DNA of 64,000 nt. Source: Tepidicella baoligensis (GTDB lineage: Bacteria; Pseudomonadota; Gammaproteobacteria; Burkholderiales; Burkholderiaceae_C). A program made the position numbers and the translations under genes. The notes under the pieces are model-generated. The model searched no databases and was not told where the DNA came from. It saw only the letters and a program-made list of their open reading frames with translations. The DNA lies in contig NZ_JACCDB010000013.1 of the NCBI RefSeq assembly GCF_013432195.1, positions 1-64,000 on the forward strand. The letters run 5' to 3'. Below, piece by piece: positions 44,244 to 52,993 of the stretch. Positions within the stretch are counted from its first letter, which is position 1. Each line of letters starts with the position of its first letter.

Positions 44244-45673
44244 TGCGCTACCTCTCCACCCGAGGTCACGCGGACCGCAAGCGTTTCTGCGAGATCCTGC
44301 TCGAGGGCCTGGCACCCGATGGCGGCCTGTACCTGCCCGAGCACTACCCGCAGGTGGACGACGCCACACTCACCCGCTGGCGCCAGGTCTATCGCGAACA
44401 GGGTTACGCGGAACTGGCGTTCGAGGTGCTGTCGCTCTACATCGACGACATCCCCGCGGCCGATCTGCGCGCCCTGTGTGCCAAGACCTACACCGCCGAG
44501 GTGTTCGGTACGCCCGAGATCGTGCCCTTGCGCGCGCTGGAGGACGGGCTCTGGCTGGAGGCATTGTCCAACGGCCCCACGCTGGCCTTCAAAGACATGG
44601 CCATGCAGCTGCTGGGCAACCTGTTCGAATACGAACTGGCGCGCCGAGGTGAAGAGCTCAACATCCTGGGCGCCACCAGCGGCGACACCGGCAGCGCGGC
44701 CGAGCACGCCATGCGTGGCAAGAAAGGCGTACGCGTCTTCATGACCAGCCCGCATGGCCGCATGAGCCCGTTCCAGCAGGCGCAGATGTTCAGCCTGCAG
44801 GACGCCAACATCCACAACATCGCCATCGAAGGCGTGTTCGACGACTGCCAGGACATCGTCAAGGCGGTGAGCAACGACTTGGCATTCAAGCGCCGGTACA
44901 AGATCGGCACGGTCAACTCCATCAACTGGGCACGGCTGCTGGCGCAGGTGGTGTACTACTTTGCCGGTTACATCCAGGCCACGGCGTCCAACGGCCAGAA
45001 GGTCAGCTTTACGGTGCCGAGCGGCAACTTCGGCAACGTGTGTGCCGGCCATGTGGCGCGCATGATGGGGCTTCCCATCCACCAGCTGGTGGTGGCCACC
45101 AACGAAAACGACGTGCTCGACGAGTTCTTCCGCACCGGCGTGTACCGCGTGCGCGGCAGTGCCGACACTTTTGAGACGTCGAGCCCGTCGATGGACATTT
45201 CGAAAGCGAGCAACTTCGAACGTTTCATCTTCGACCTGCTGGGGCGCGACGCGGCCCGCACACAAGCCCTGTTCGGCGAAGCGCTGGCGCGCGAGGGCCG
45301 TTTCGACCTGAGCCGCGACCCACATTTCCCGCTGGCCGCGAATCGCTACGGCTTCGCCAGCGGCAAGAGCACGCATGCAGACCGGCTGCGCACCATCCGC
45401 GACACCTGGGCGCGCTTCGGCCAGATGATCGACACCCACACCGCCGACGGCGTGAAGGTGGCGCGTGAACACCTCGTGCATGGCGTGCCGATGATCGTGC
45501 TGGAGACGGCGCTGCCCATCAAGTTCGCGCAAACCATCGTTGAAGCCCTGGGCCGAGAGCCCGATCGTCCAGCCCGCTTCCAGGGCATCGAAGCCCTGCC
45601 CAAGCGGGTGCAGATCATGTCGGCCGACGCCGAGCAGGTCAAGGCCTACATCGCTGCACAATGTTCAATCTGA
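44243..45673 (+). CDS. thrC: Threonine synthase
   Basis: A 476-residue PLP enzyme converting O-phosphohomoserine to threonine. It opens MRYLSTRGHADRK, has the PLP lysine in TLAFKDMAMQLLG, the phosphate-binding GATSGDTGSAAEHA and FTVPSGNFGNVCAG. The length is that of the long type II form. It overlaps hom by one base with an AAGGAGGAG site before the ATG. The mobB frame begins right after its stop, so threonine and molybdenum cofactor genes share a transcript. Confidence 0.96.
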   Translation: MRYLSTRGHADRKRFCEILLEGLAPDGGLYLPEHYPQVDDATLTRWRQVYREQGYAELAFEVLSLYIDDIPAADLRALCAKTYTAEVFGTPEIVPLRALEDGLWLEALSNGPTLAFKDMAMQLLGNLFEYELARRGEELNILGATSGDTGSAAEHAMRGKKGVRVFMTSPHGRMSPFQQAQMFSLQDANIHNIAIEGVFDDCQDIVKAVSNDLAFKRRYKIGTVNSINWARLLAQVVYYFAGYIQATASNGQKVSFTVPSGNFGNVCAGHVARMMGLPIHQLVVATNENDVLDEFFRTGVYRVRGSADTFETSSPSMDISKASNFERFIFDLLGRDAARTQALFGEALAREGRFDLSRDPHFPLAANRYGFASGKSTHADRLRTIRDTWARFGQMIDTHTADGVKVAREHLVHGVPMIVLETALPIKFAQTIVEALGREPDRPARFQGIEALPKRVQIMSADAEQVKAYIAAQCSI

Positions 45674-45700
45674 GTGGAGTGGTCGCTGATGGCAGGTGAC

Positions 45701-46240
45701 ATGCGCGTGACAGGATTTGCCGGTCTCTCCGGAGTGGGCAAGACCACCCTGATCGAACGCCTCATTCCCGCACTGCGGGCCCAGGGTCAGCGGGTGTCGG
45801 TGGTCAAGCATGCCCATCACGGCCCCGATGTGGACCACCCCGGCAAAGACAGCTTCCGGCACCGCGAGGCCGGCGCGTTCGAGGTGGTGGTGGCGTCGTC
45901 ACGGCGTCTGGTGCTCATGCGCGAGTTCGAGTGCGAGGTCGCGCTCACGGTCCACCAGATGCTGGCCGAACTCTCACCCGTGGCCGACTGGGTGTTGGTG
46001 GACGGCTTCCGCGATGCCGACATCCCCAAGCTGGAACTCTGGCGACAGCAGCCCGGCGGGCTGGCGCTCTATCCCCTGGACCCCTTCGTGGTGGCGGTGG
46101 TCACAGACGATCCGGCCAAGCTGCCGGAGCCCACCGGCTTGCCTGTGCTGGACATCAACGACCCGCAGGCCGTGGTGGCCTGGATGCAGGCGCATGCCCA
46201 TCGGTTCGACTATCGTTTTCCGGAGCCTGACGCTGTATGA
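45701..46240 (+). CDS. mobB: Molybdopterin-guanine dinucleotide biosynthesis adapter protein MobB
   Basis: A 179-residue GTP-binding protein assisting insertion of the bis-MGD cofactor. Walker A is seen at GFAGLSGVGKTTLIERL; KHAHHGPDVDHPGKDSFRHREAGA is a family hallmark (cited in part), and the Walker B-like VLVDGFRDADIPKLEL follows. Earlier in-frame starts (GTG at 45674, ATG at 45689) exist; the one used has AGGTGAC directly upstream and begins MRVTGFAGLSG as MobB proteins do. Its stop overlaps the moeA start as ATGA. mobA is not in the window. Confidence 0.93.
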   Translation: MRVTGFAGLSGVGKTTLIERLIPALRAQGQRVSVVKHAHHGPDVDHPGKDSFRHREAGAFEVVVASSRRLVLMREFECEVALTVHQMLAELSPVADWVLVDGFRDADIPKLELWRQQPGGLALYPLDPFVVAVVTDDPAKLPEPTGLPVLDINDPQAVVAWMQAHAHRFDYRFPEPDAV

Positions 46241-47535
46241 GTGACCCTGCTTCGTCGCTGGCGGCCAAGCCACGGCCCGGCCTGATGCGGCTGGAAGACG
46301 CGATCGCTGGACTCCTGAGCAGCGTGCAGCCGGTCGCACAAACCGAGACGGTGCCCACGTTCGACGCCGATCAGCGTGTGTTGGCACAAGACCTGGTGTC
46401 GGCGCTCGACGTGCCGGGTTATGACAATACGTCCATGGACGGCTACGCCGTGCGTTGCGCCGATTTGCTCGCCGCAGCGGGTGGGAGCTTGCCGGTATCG
46501 CAGCGCATACCAGCGGGGCATTTCGGGTCGGCCTTGAAGCCCGGCACGGTGGCGCGGATTTTCACCGGCGCGCCCCTGCCCCCCGGCGCGGACGCCGTGG
46601 TCATGCAGGAAGACGCCGAAGTCGTGGGCGAAGCAGGGGGGCAAACGCTCGTGCGCTTTCATGCCATCCCTCAGGCGGGCCAGTGGATACGGCGGCAGGG
46701 TGAAGACGTGCGCCGCGGTGCCGTGGTACTGCCTGCTGGTCAGCGCCTGGGACCGGCCGAACTCGGCTTGGCCGCGAGCGTGGGCTTTGCCCAGTTGCCG
46801 GTATGGCGGCGGGTGCGGGTGGCGCTGTTTTCCACGGGTGACGAACTGGTCATGCCCGGTGAGGTGGCGCCCGAGCAGATGCGGCCTGGCGCCATCTACA
46901 ACTCCAACCGGTTTTTCCTGCGGGCCCTGTTGCACCGCCTGGGCTGCGAGGTGAGCGATCTGGGCATTGTGCCCGATCAGCGCGAAGCGACGGTGGCGGC
47001 CTTGCGTTCGGCCGCCGAGGCTCACGACGTCATCCTCACCAGCGGTGGCGTCTCGGTGGGGGAGGAAGACCACATCAAGCCGGCTGTGCAGCAACTCGGT
47101 GCGCTGGACCTGTGGCAGGTCGGCATGAAGCCGGGCAAGCCCTTTGCCCATGGTTGGGTAACCAGGGCTTCGGGCCATGGACGCTGTCACTTCGTGGGAT
47201 TGCCTGGGAACCCGGTGTCGAGCTTCGTCACCTTTCTGTTGCTGGTGCGGCCATTCCTGCGTCGCTTGCAGGGGGTTCAAGGGCCCGAGGCCGACGGGTT
47301 GCCGCAACCCATACCGATGACGGCCCATTTCGACCTGCCCAAGGGCGACAAGCGCCGGGAGTTCCTGCGCGTGCGCCGCAATGCCCAAGGCGGGCTGGAG
47401 CTGTTTCCCAACCAGAGTTCGGGCGTGCTGACTTCGGTCGTGTGGGGCGATGGCCTGGTGGACAATCCGCCGGGTCAGGCCATTGCACACGGCGACGAAG
47501 TGCGCTACCTTTCTTTCGATGCCCTGTTGTCCTGA
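46237..47535 (+). CDS. moeA: Molybdopterin molybdenumtransferase
   Basis: A 432-residue enzyme inserting molybdate into adenylated molybdopterin. It shows the MoeA signatures DNTSMDGYAVR, FTGAPLPPGADAVVMQED, the molybdopterin-binding FSTGDELVMPGE, and TSGGVSVGEEDHIKPAVQQLG (in part), then GLPGNPVSSFVTF in the C-terminal domain. The start overlaps the mobB stop as ATGA; moaD begins 4 nt after its stop. Confidence 0.96.
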   Translation: MSDPASSLAAKPRPGLMRLEDAIAGLLSSVQPVAQTETVPTFDADQRVLAQDLVSALDVPGYDNTSMDGYAVRCADLLAAAGGSLPVSQRIPAGHFGSALKPGTVARIFTGAPLPPGADAVVMQEDAEVVGEAGGQTLVRFHAIPQAGQWIRRQGEDVRRGAVVLPAGQRLGPAELGLAASVGFAQLPVWRRVRVALFSTGDELVMPGEVAPEQMRPGAIYNSNRFFLRALLHRLGCEVSDLGIVPDQREATVAALRSAAEAHDVILTSGGVSVGEEDHIKPAVQQLGALDLWQVGMKPGKPFAHGWVTRASGHGRCHFVGLPGNPVSSFVTFLLLVRPFLRRLQGVQGPEADGLPQPIPMTAHFDLPKGDKRREFLRVRRNAQGGLELFPNQSSGVLTSVVWGDGLVDNPPGQAIAHGDEVRYLSFDALLS

Positions 47536-47539
47536 CGCC

Positions 47540-47791
47540 ATGACCATCCATGTCCGTTTCTTTGCCGCCATCCGCGAAGCGGTGGGCACGCCGGAAACCA
47601 CGCTGCAGACCTCTGCCGCCACCGTGGGGGCGCTGCGCGACGAGCTCGTGGCGCGTGGCGGTGCCTGGGCCGAAGCTTTGGCCCGAGGCAAGGCGGTACG
47701 CGCCTCCGTCGATCATGCCATGGCCGATGACGCCACCCCACTGCGCCCCGGCGCCGAGGTGGCGTTCTTTCCGCCCGTGACCGGTGGCTGA
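47540..47791 (+). CDS. moaD: Molybdopterin synthase sulfur-carrier subunit
   Basis: An 83-residue ubiquitin-like protein that carries sulfur as a C-terminal thiocarboxylate to MoaE. It starts MTIHVRFFAAIREAVG and ends in the essential double glycine (FFPPVTGG), with the long alpha-beta grasp fold between. Its ATG is 4 nt after the moeA stop. moaE follows, with a GTG frame overlapping the moaD end but a better start shortly after. Confidence 0.95.
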   Translation: MTIHVRFFAAIREAVGTPETTLQTSAATVGALRDELVARGGAWAEALARGKAVRASVDHAMADDATPLRPGAEVAFFPPVTGG

Positions 47792-47804
47792 GCCGGAGCC
47801 GACC

Positions 47805-48290
47805 ATGACGACCATGAGCACGGCCCGCGTCCGCATCCAGACCGGGGATTTCGATCTCGGGGCCGAAGTGGCCGCGTTGCGTGCCGCCGACGCCCGTGTG
47901 GGCGCGGTCTGTGCCTTTGTGGGCACGGTGCGGGACCGGAATGACGGGCTCAGCGTCTCCACCATGGAGCTGGAGCACTACCCTGGCATGACCGAAAAGG
48001 CCATCGAGGCCATGATCGACGAGGCGCACCGGCGCTTCGACATCTTCGGCGCCCGTGTCATCCACCGTGTGGGGTTGTTGCAACCGATGGATCAGATCGT
48101 CCTGGTGGCCGTGACCTCGGCCCATCGGGGCGAGAGCTTCCAGGCCTGTGAATTCCTCATGGACTACCTCAAGACGCAGGCACCGTTCTGGAAGAAGGAA
48201 CAGACGCCCGATGGCGCCCGCTGGGTGGACGCCCGGGTCAGCGATGACGCCGCGCTGGCCCGCTGGGGCATCGACAGCCGCAACGGCTAA
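47805..48290 (+). CDS. moaE: Molybdopterin synthase catalytic subunit
   Basis: A 161-residue subunit that converts precursor Z to molybdopterin using two MoaD thiocarboxylates. Motifs seen are AVCAFVGTVRDRNDG, MELEHYPGMTEKAIE, RVGLLQPMDQIVLVAVTSAHRGESFQACEFLMDYLK (in part) and PFWKKEQTPDG with the catalytic Lys pair. I placed the start at an ATG with GGAG 6 nt upstream; a GTG seven codons earlier overlaps moaD, and an ATG three codons later is possible. It is the last gene of the run, and no clear terminator follows before the ggt stop. Confidence 0.95.
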   Translation: MTTMSTARVRIQTGDFDLGAEVAALRAADARVGAVCAFVGTVRDRNDGLSVSTMELEHYPGMTEKAIEAMIDEAHRRFDIFGARVIHRVGLLQPMDQIVLVAVTSAHRGESFQACEFLMDYLKTQAPFWKKEQTPDGARWVDARVSDDAALARWGIDSRNG

Positions 48291-48326
48291 AACCCCTTTA
48301 CCTGCGCCACTTCACCTGCTGGCAGA

Positions 48327-50117
48327 TCAATCCCCCATGACCACGCCTTCGCGGCGCGGGTCGGCACCACCGAAATACCCCCCGGGAACACGCTGGATGG
48401 CCTGCAACCCGCTGGTCATGGGCATTTCCCGCACCTCGTGCCCGCGTGCTTCAAGCGCCTGAACGGTGGCGGCGGGAAAGCGTTGCGCTTCCAGCAGCGT
48501 GGGGCCGTTGGTGGAGCCGAAGTTGGGCAGGTCGATGGCCTGCTGCGGATTCAGGCCCCAGTGCAGGGTGCCCCACAGCGTCTTGGCCGTGTAGTGGATG
48601 ATCAACGCCCCACCGGGGCTGCCGGCACTCATCACCAGTTGCCCGCTGGAGCGATCGAACACCAGCGTGGGCGACATGGACGAGCGTGGGCGTTTGCCCG
48701 GCTGCACACGGTTGGCGATGGCTTGTCCCTCGGCGTTTCGGGGCACGAAGCTGAAATCGGTCAACTGGTTGTTGAGCAAGAAGCCCCGGACCATCTGACG
48801 CGAACCGAAGGCGGCCTCGATGGTGGTGGTCATGGCCACGGCTCGGCCCTGGGCATCGATGATGCTGATGTGACTGGTGCCGTATTGCGGCTGCTCGGGC
48901 ATGGGGGCGAAGCTGGTCTGGGTGCCGGGTGGGCGACCGGGTTGAGCCACTTGCATGGATTGTTCACCGATCAATCGGGCGCGCTCGGCCAGGTAGGCCG
49001 GGGACAGCAGGCTCATCCAGGTGCCGGCGGGCGGGGCAACGAAATCGGGATCGGCGACGTATTGCGCCCGGTCGGCGAAAGCGAGCCGGGCGGCCTCGGT
49101 GTAGAAGTGCAGCCAGTCGGCGGTAGGCAATCCGTCCGCACCCAAGGGTAATGCGGCACCCGGTGTGTGCTGCAGAATGCCCAGGATCTGACCGATGGCG
49201 AGGGCACCCGAACTCGGGGGTGGAAAGCCGCAGAGCCGCCACTGCCTCTGCGGCGGCACGCCGTGGTCATGGCAGAGAGGCTCGCGCTGGATCGGCTGGT
49301 AGCCTGACAGATCGGCCAGCGTCATGCGGCCCGGGTTGGTGGGGTGGCTGCGCACCTTGTCCACAATGGCCTGGGCCACCGGCCCCTCGTGCAGGGCTTG
49401 GGAGCCGTGCGCCGCGATGCCCCGAAGCACCTCGGCCAGTTCGGGGTTCTTCAGCACATGCCCCACCGGCCAGGGTTGACCGCTGGCGTCGTAGAAGTAG
49501 GCGGCGGCCACCGGGTCTTGCTGGAGGTGGCGCTCCGCTGCGAGCAGCGTGTGCAGCCGGGGACTGACCGGAAAGCCCCGTTCGGCCAGCGCGATGGCCG
49601 GCTGGAGCAGCGTGGCCCAGGGTAGGGTACCGTGCCGTCGGTGGGCCAGCTCCAGCATGCGAACCGCGCCGGGCACGCCCACCGCACGCCCACCTACGGC
49701 AGCGTCCATGAACGCCATGGGCTTGCCGTCGGCTTGCAGAAAAAGGTCCTCATCGGCAGCTGCGGGGGCGGTTTCGCGCCCGTCGTAAGCCTCGACGGTT
49801 CGACCGTCGAAATGCAGCAGAAAGGCACCACCGCCGATGCCGCTGGACTGGGGCTCCACCAACGTGAGCACCATCTGCACGGCGACGGCGGCATCCACCG
49901 CGCTGCCGCCGGCTTGAAGCACCTGGTAGCCCGCCTCGGTGGCCAACGGATTGGCTGCGGCAACGGCAAAGCGGGTGGTCTGCCAGCCCGGTTTGGCGCT
50001 GAGGCCCGAGTCGCCTTCGGGCGCCAGGGACGCATCGACAGACAACGTGGGGGTTGGCGTGCCACAGGCGGCCAGCAGCAGGACCGACAGCAGGAAAGCG
50101 TGAAGAATGGATGGCAT
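48327..50117 (-). CDS. ggt: Gamma-glutamyltransferase, predicted lipoprotein
   Basis: A 596-residue enzyme transferring the gamma-glutamyl group of glutathione. The N-terminus is a lipoprotein signal with lipobox LAAC (Cys at residue 18), so it should be membrane-attached. [12 protein letters not shown] and [13 protein letters not shown] mark the large subunit. The autoprocessing site is Thr414 in [10 protein letters not shown] (the Thr that begins the small subunit in the family), followed by [18 protein letters not shown] and [13 protein letters not shown]. Catalytic residues look complete. It is divergent from clpB across 145 bp. An upstream in-frame extension of 56 codons lies in the clpB promoter region and was dropped. 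Confidence 0.92.
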   Translation of the reverse strand: MPSILHAFLLSVLLLAACGTPTPTLSVDASLAPEGDSGLSAKPGWQTTRFAVAAANPLATEAGYQVLQAGGSAVDAAVAVQMVLTLVEPQSSGIGGGAFLLHFDGRTVEAYDGRETAPAAADEDLFLQADGKPMAFMDAAVGGRAVGVPGAVRMLELAHRRHGTLPWATLLQPAIALAERGFPVSPRLHTLLAAERHLQQDPVAAAYFYDASGQPWPVGHVLKNPELAEVLRGIAAHGSQALHEGPVAQAIVDKVRSHPTNPGRMTLADLSGYQPIQREPLCHDHGVPPQRQWRLCGFPPPSSGALAIGQILGILQHTPGAALPLGADGLPTADWLHFYTEAARLAFADRAQYVADPDFVAPPAGTWMSLLSPAYLAERARLIGEQSMQVAQPGRPPGTQTSFAPMPEQPQYGTSHISIIDAQGRAVAMTTTIEAAFGSRQMVRGFLLNNQLTDFSFVPRNAEGQAIANRVQPGKRPRSSMSPTLVFDRSSGQLVMSAGSPGGALIIHYTAKTLWGTLHWGLNPQQAIDLPNFGSTNGPTLLEAQRFPAATVQALEARGHEVREMPMTSGLQAIQRVPGGYFGGADPRREGVVMGD

Positions 50118-50199
50118 GGTGGGGTCCGGAGCGTTCAACGTGCAGGCCAAAGGGTACGACAAAGTGCCGCTTGACGATCGGTTTCCCTGCCACCCTTCA

Positions 50200-50229
50200 C
50201 TTGAAAACCCCTGCCACCATCCCCAACAT
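50200..50229 (+). promoter_or_regulatory. Sigma-32 (RpoH) heat-shock promoter of clpB
   Basis: CTTGAAA at 50200-50206, a 14-bp spacer, and CCCCAACAT at 50221-50229 match the known RpoH consensus (CTTGAAA, 11-16 bp, CCCCATnT). It lies 33 nt upstream of the clpB start. Confidence 0.85.
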
Positions 50230-50262
50230 GGCTTCAGTTCATTCATCAGCAGGAGCATCTGC

Positions 50263-52863
50263 ATGCGCATCGACAAACTCACCACGAAGTTCCAGGAGGC
50301 CTTGGCCGAAGCCCAGACGCTGGCCCTGGGGCAGGACCACGCCTACATAGAGCCAGCCCACGTCCTGGCCGCCATGCTGCGCCAGCAGGACGGTCCCAAG
50401 TCGCTGCTACAGCGAGCGGGCGTGAACGTGGCCGCACTGAGCAAAGCCGCAGACGAGGCCATCGCCAAACTCCCGCAGGTGCAGGGGCAGGAGCAGGTGC
50501 AGGTCAGCCGCGACACGGTGACGCTGCTACAGGCGGCTGAAAAGGAAGCCATCAAACGTGGCGACCAGTTCGTGGCCAGCGAGCTGTTCCTGCTCGCCCT
50601 GGCCGACGGCAAAATGGCCCTGGCCGAAGAAGCTCGCAAGGCGGGCCTGAAGCGCCCAGCGCTGGAGGCGGCCATCGATGCCGTTCGCGGTGGCCAGAAG
50701 GTGGACAACCCCGAGGCCGAAGGGCAGCGAGAGGCCCTGAAGAAGTACACCCTGGACCTGACCGAACGTGCCGCGCAGGGCAAGCTGGACCCTGTGATCG
50801 GCCGCGACGACGAGATCCGCCGCACCATTCAGGTGTTGCAGCGCCGCAGCAAGAACAACCCGGTGCTGATCGGCGAGCCCGGCGTGGGCAAGACCGCCAT
50901 CGTCGAGGGGCTGGCGCAGCGCATCGTGGCGGGTGAGGTGCCTGATACGCTCAAGGACAAGAAGGTGCTGGCGCTGGACATGGCGGGCCTGTTGGCGGGT
51001 GCCAAGTTCCGTGGCGAGTTCGAAGAGCGCTTGAAGGCCGTGCTCAAGGAAGTGGCACAGGAGGAAGGTCGCATCATCCTGTTCATCGACGAAATCCACA
51101 CCATGGTGGGCGCGGGCAAGGCCGAAGGCGCCATCGACGCGGGCAACATGCTCAAGCCGGCGCTGGCGCGCGGCGAGCTGCACTGCATCGGCGCGACCAC
51201 GCTGGACGAATACCGCAAATACATCGAAAAAGACGCCGCACTGGAGCGTCGCTTCCAGAAGGTGCTGGTGGAAGAGCCGACCGTGGAGGCGACCATCGCC
51301 ATCCTGCGCGGCTTGCAGGAACGTTACGAAGTACACCACGGCGTCGAGATCACCGACCCGGCCATCGTGGCGGCGGCCGAGTTGAGTCATCGCTACATCA
51401 CCGACCGTTTCTTGCCCGACAAGGCCATCGACCTGATCGACGAGGCGGCGGCCAAGATCAAGATCGAAATCGACTCCAAGCCCGAGGCCATGGACAAACT
51501 GGATCGCCGCCTGATCCAGCTCAAGATCGAGCGCGAGGCGGTGAAAAAGGAAAAGGACGAAGCCTCCATCAAGCGGCTGGGCCTGATCGAGGACGAGATC
51601 GCCAAGCTGGAGCGCGAGCTGGCCGACCTGGAAGAGGTGTGGAAGAGCGAGAAGGCCGCCGCGCAGGGCTCCGAGCAAGTGCGCAAAGAGATCGAGCAGA
51701 CCAAGATCCAGATCGAAGAGTTCAAGCGCAAGGGTGATTTCAACAAAGTGGCCGAGCTGCAATACGGCAAGCTGCCCGAGTTGGAAAAACGTCTGAAGGA
51801 CGCCCAGGCCAAGGAAGAAGCAGGCGGTACCACGGCTGGGCCGAAGCTGCTGCGCACCCAGGTGGGTGCCGAGGAAATCGCCGAGGTGGTGGCGCGCGCC
51901 ACGGGCATTCCCGTGAGCAAGTTGATGCAAGGCGAGCGTGACAAGCTGCTTCATATGGAGGAGAAGCTGCACGAGCGCGTGGTCGGGCAGGACGAGGCCA
52001 TCACGGCCGTGGCCAACGCCATCCGCCGCAGCCGTGCGGGCTTGAGCGACCCCAATCGACCGCTGGGCAGCTTCCTGTTCCTGGGGCCCACCGGCGTGGG
52101 CAAGACCGAGCTGTGCAAGGCGTTGGCGGCCTTCCTGTTCGACAGCGAAGAGCACCTGATCCGCATCGACATGAGCGAATTCATGGAGAAACACTCGGTG
52201 AGCCGCCTGATCGGCGCGCCTCCGGGCTACGTGGGTTACGACGAAGGCGGCTACCTGACCGAGGCCGTGCGCCGCAAACCGTACAGCGTCATCCTGCTGG
52301 ACGAGGTGGAAAAGGCCCATCCCGACGTGTTCAACGTGCTGTTGCAGGTGTTGGACGACGGGCGGCTCACCGACGGCCAGGGCCGCACCGTGGACTTCAA
52401 GAACACGGTGATCGTGATGACGAGCAACATCGGCTCGCACCTGATCCAGGCCATGGTCGGGCAGGATGCCGAGGACATCAAGGACGCGGTGTGGGGCGAG
52501 CTCAAGCAGCACTTCCGGCCCGAGTTCCTCAACCGCATCGACGAGACGGTGGTGTTCCATGGCCTGAACGCCGAACACATTGCCAACATCGCCAAGATCC
52601 AGCTCAAGGTGTTGGAGGAACGCCTGGCCAAGATGGATCTGAAGCTCACGGTGAGCGATGCCGCCCTGGCCGAATTGGCCAAGGTCGGGTTCGACCCGGT
52701 GTTCGGCGCCCGGCCGCTCAAGCGGGCCATCCAGCAGCGGATCGAAAACCCGCTGTCCAAACTGATACTCGAAGGCCGCTTCCCGCCCAAGAGCGAGATC
52801 CCGGTGGACGTGGACCCGATCCGGGCCCCGGGTCAGTTCCAGTTTGGGCGCGTGGTGCACTGA
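50263..52863 (+). CDS. clpB: ATP-dependent disaggregase ClpB
   Basis: An 866-residue Hsp100 chaperone that pulls proteins out of aggregates with DnaK. The N-domain ([18 protein letters not shown]) is followed by the first AAA domain (Walker [10 protein letters not shown] near residue 205, Walker B LFIDEIHT), the coiled middle domain rich in Glu/Lys at about 410-530, the second AAA domain ([23 protein letters not shown]) and the C-domain. The ATG has AGGAG 8 nt upstream. A sigma-32 promoter lies just before it, so heat induction is expected. Confidence 0.97.
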   Translation: MRIDKLTTKFQEALAEAQTLALGQDHAYIEPAHVLAAMLRQQDGPKSLLQRAGVNVAALSKAADEAIAKLPQVQGQEQVQVSRDTVTLLQAAEKEAIKRGDQFVASELFLLALADGKMALAEEARKAGLKRPALEAAIDAVRGGQKVDNPEAEGQREALKKYTLDLTERAAQGKLDPVIGRDDEIRRTIQVLQRRSKNNPVLIGEPGVGKTAIVEGLAQRIVAGEVPDTLKDKKVLALDMAGLLAGAKFRGEFEERLKAVLKEVAQEEGRIILFIDEIHTMVGAGKAEGAIDAGNMLKPALARGELHCIGATTLDEYRKYIEKDAALERRFQKVLVEEPTVEATIAILRGLQERYEVHHGVEITDPAIVAAAELSHRYITDRFLPDKAIDLIDEAAAKIKIEIDSKPEAMDKLDRRLIQLKIEREAVKKEKDEASIKRLGLIEDEIAKLERELADLEEVWKSEKAAAQGSEQVRKEIEQTKIQIEEFKRKGDFNKVAELQYGKLPELEKRLKDAQAKEEAGGTTAGPKLLRTQVGAEEIAEVVARATGIPVSKLMQGERDKLLHMEEKLHERVVGQDEAITAVANAIRRSRAGLSDPNRPLGSFLFLGPTGVGKTELCKALAAFLFDSEEHLIRIDMSEFMEKHSVSRLIGAPPGYVGYDEGGYLTEAVRRKPYSVILLDEVEKAHPDVFNVLLQVLDDGRLTDGQGRTVDFKNTVIVMTSNIGSHLIQAMVGQDAEDIKDAVWGELKQHFRPEFLNRIDETVVFHGLNAEHIANIAKIQLKVLEERLAKMDLKLTVSDAALAELAKVGFDPVFGARPLKRAIQQRIENPLSKLILEGRFPPKSEIPVDVDPIRAPGQFQFGRVVH

Positions 52864-52870
52864 CGACTCC

Positions 52871-52902
52871 TGGCCTGAGGGGGGCGTGGGCCTCTCAGGC
52901 CA
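52871..52902 (+). repeat. Hairpin after clpB
   Basis: TGGCCTGAG (52871-52879) and CTCAGGCCA (52894-52902) form a perfect 9-bp stem with a 14-nt loop, 8 nt after the clpB stop. It is terminator-like but has no T-run, so it may be a 3'-end stabiliser or processing site. Confidence 0.55.
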
Positions 52903-52993
52903 TCGTCAGCCCGGCGCAAGGCGGAGGGACGATAATTATGAATTCAGTTTGAGTTCGGCCACCCCAGGTGGCCTGTCGATCACCGGAGACTCC

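Noticed and set aside
50527-52860. 777-codon frame antisense to clpB
   Set aside because: Shadow of clpB; the composition is the typical His/Asp/Leu-rich antisense pattern.
52871-52902. Rho-independent terminator after clpB
   Set aside because: The stem is good but lacks a following T-run, so it is listed only as a hairpin.
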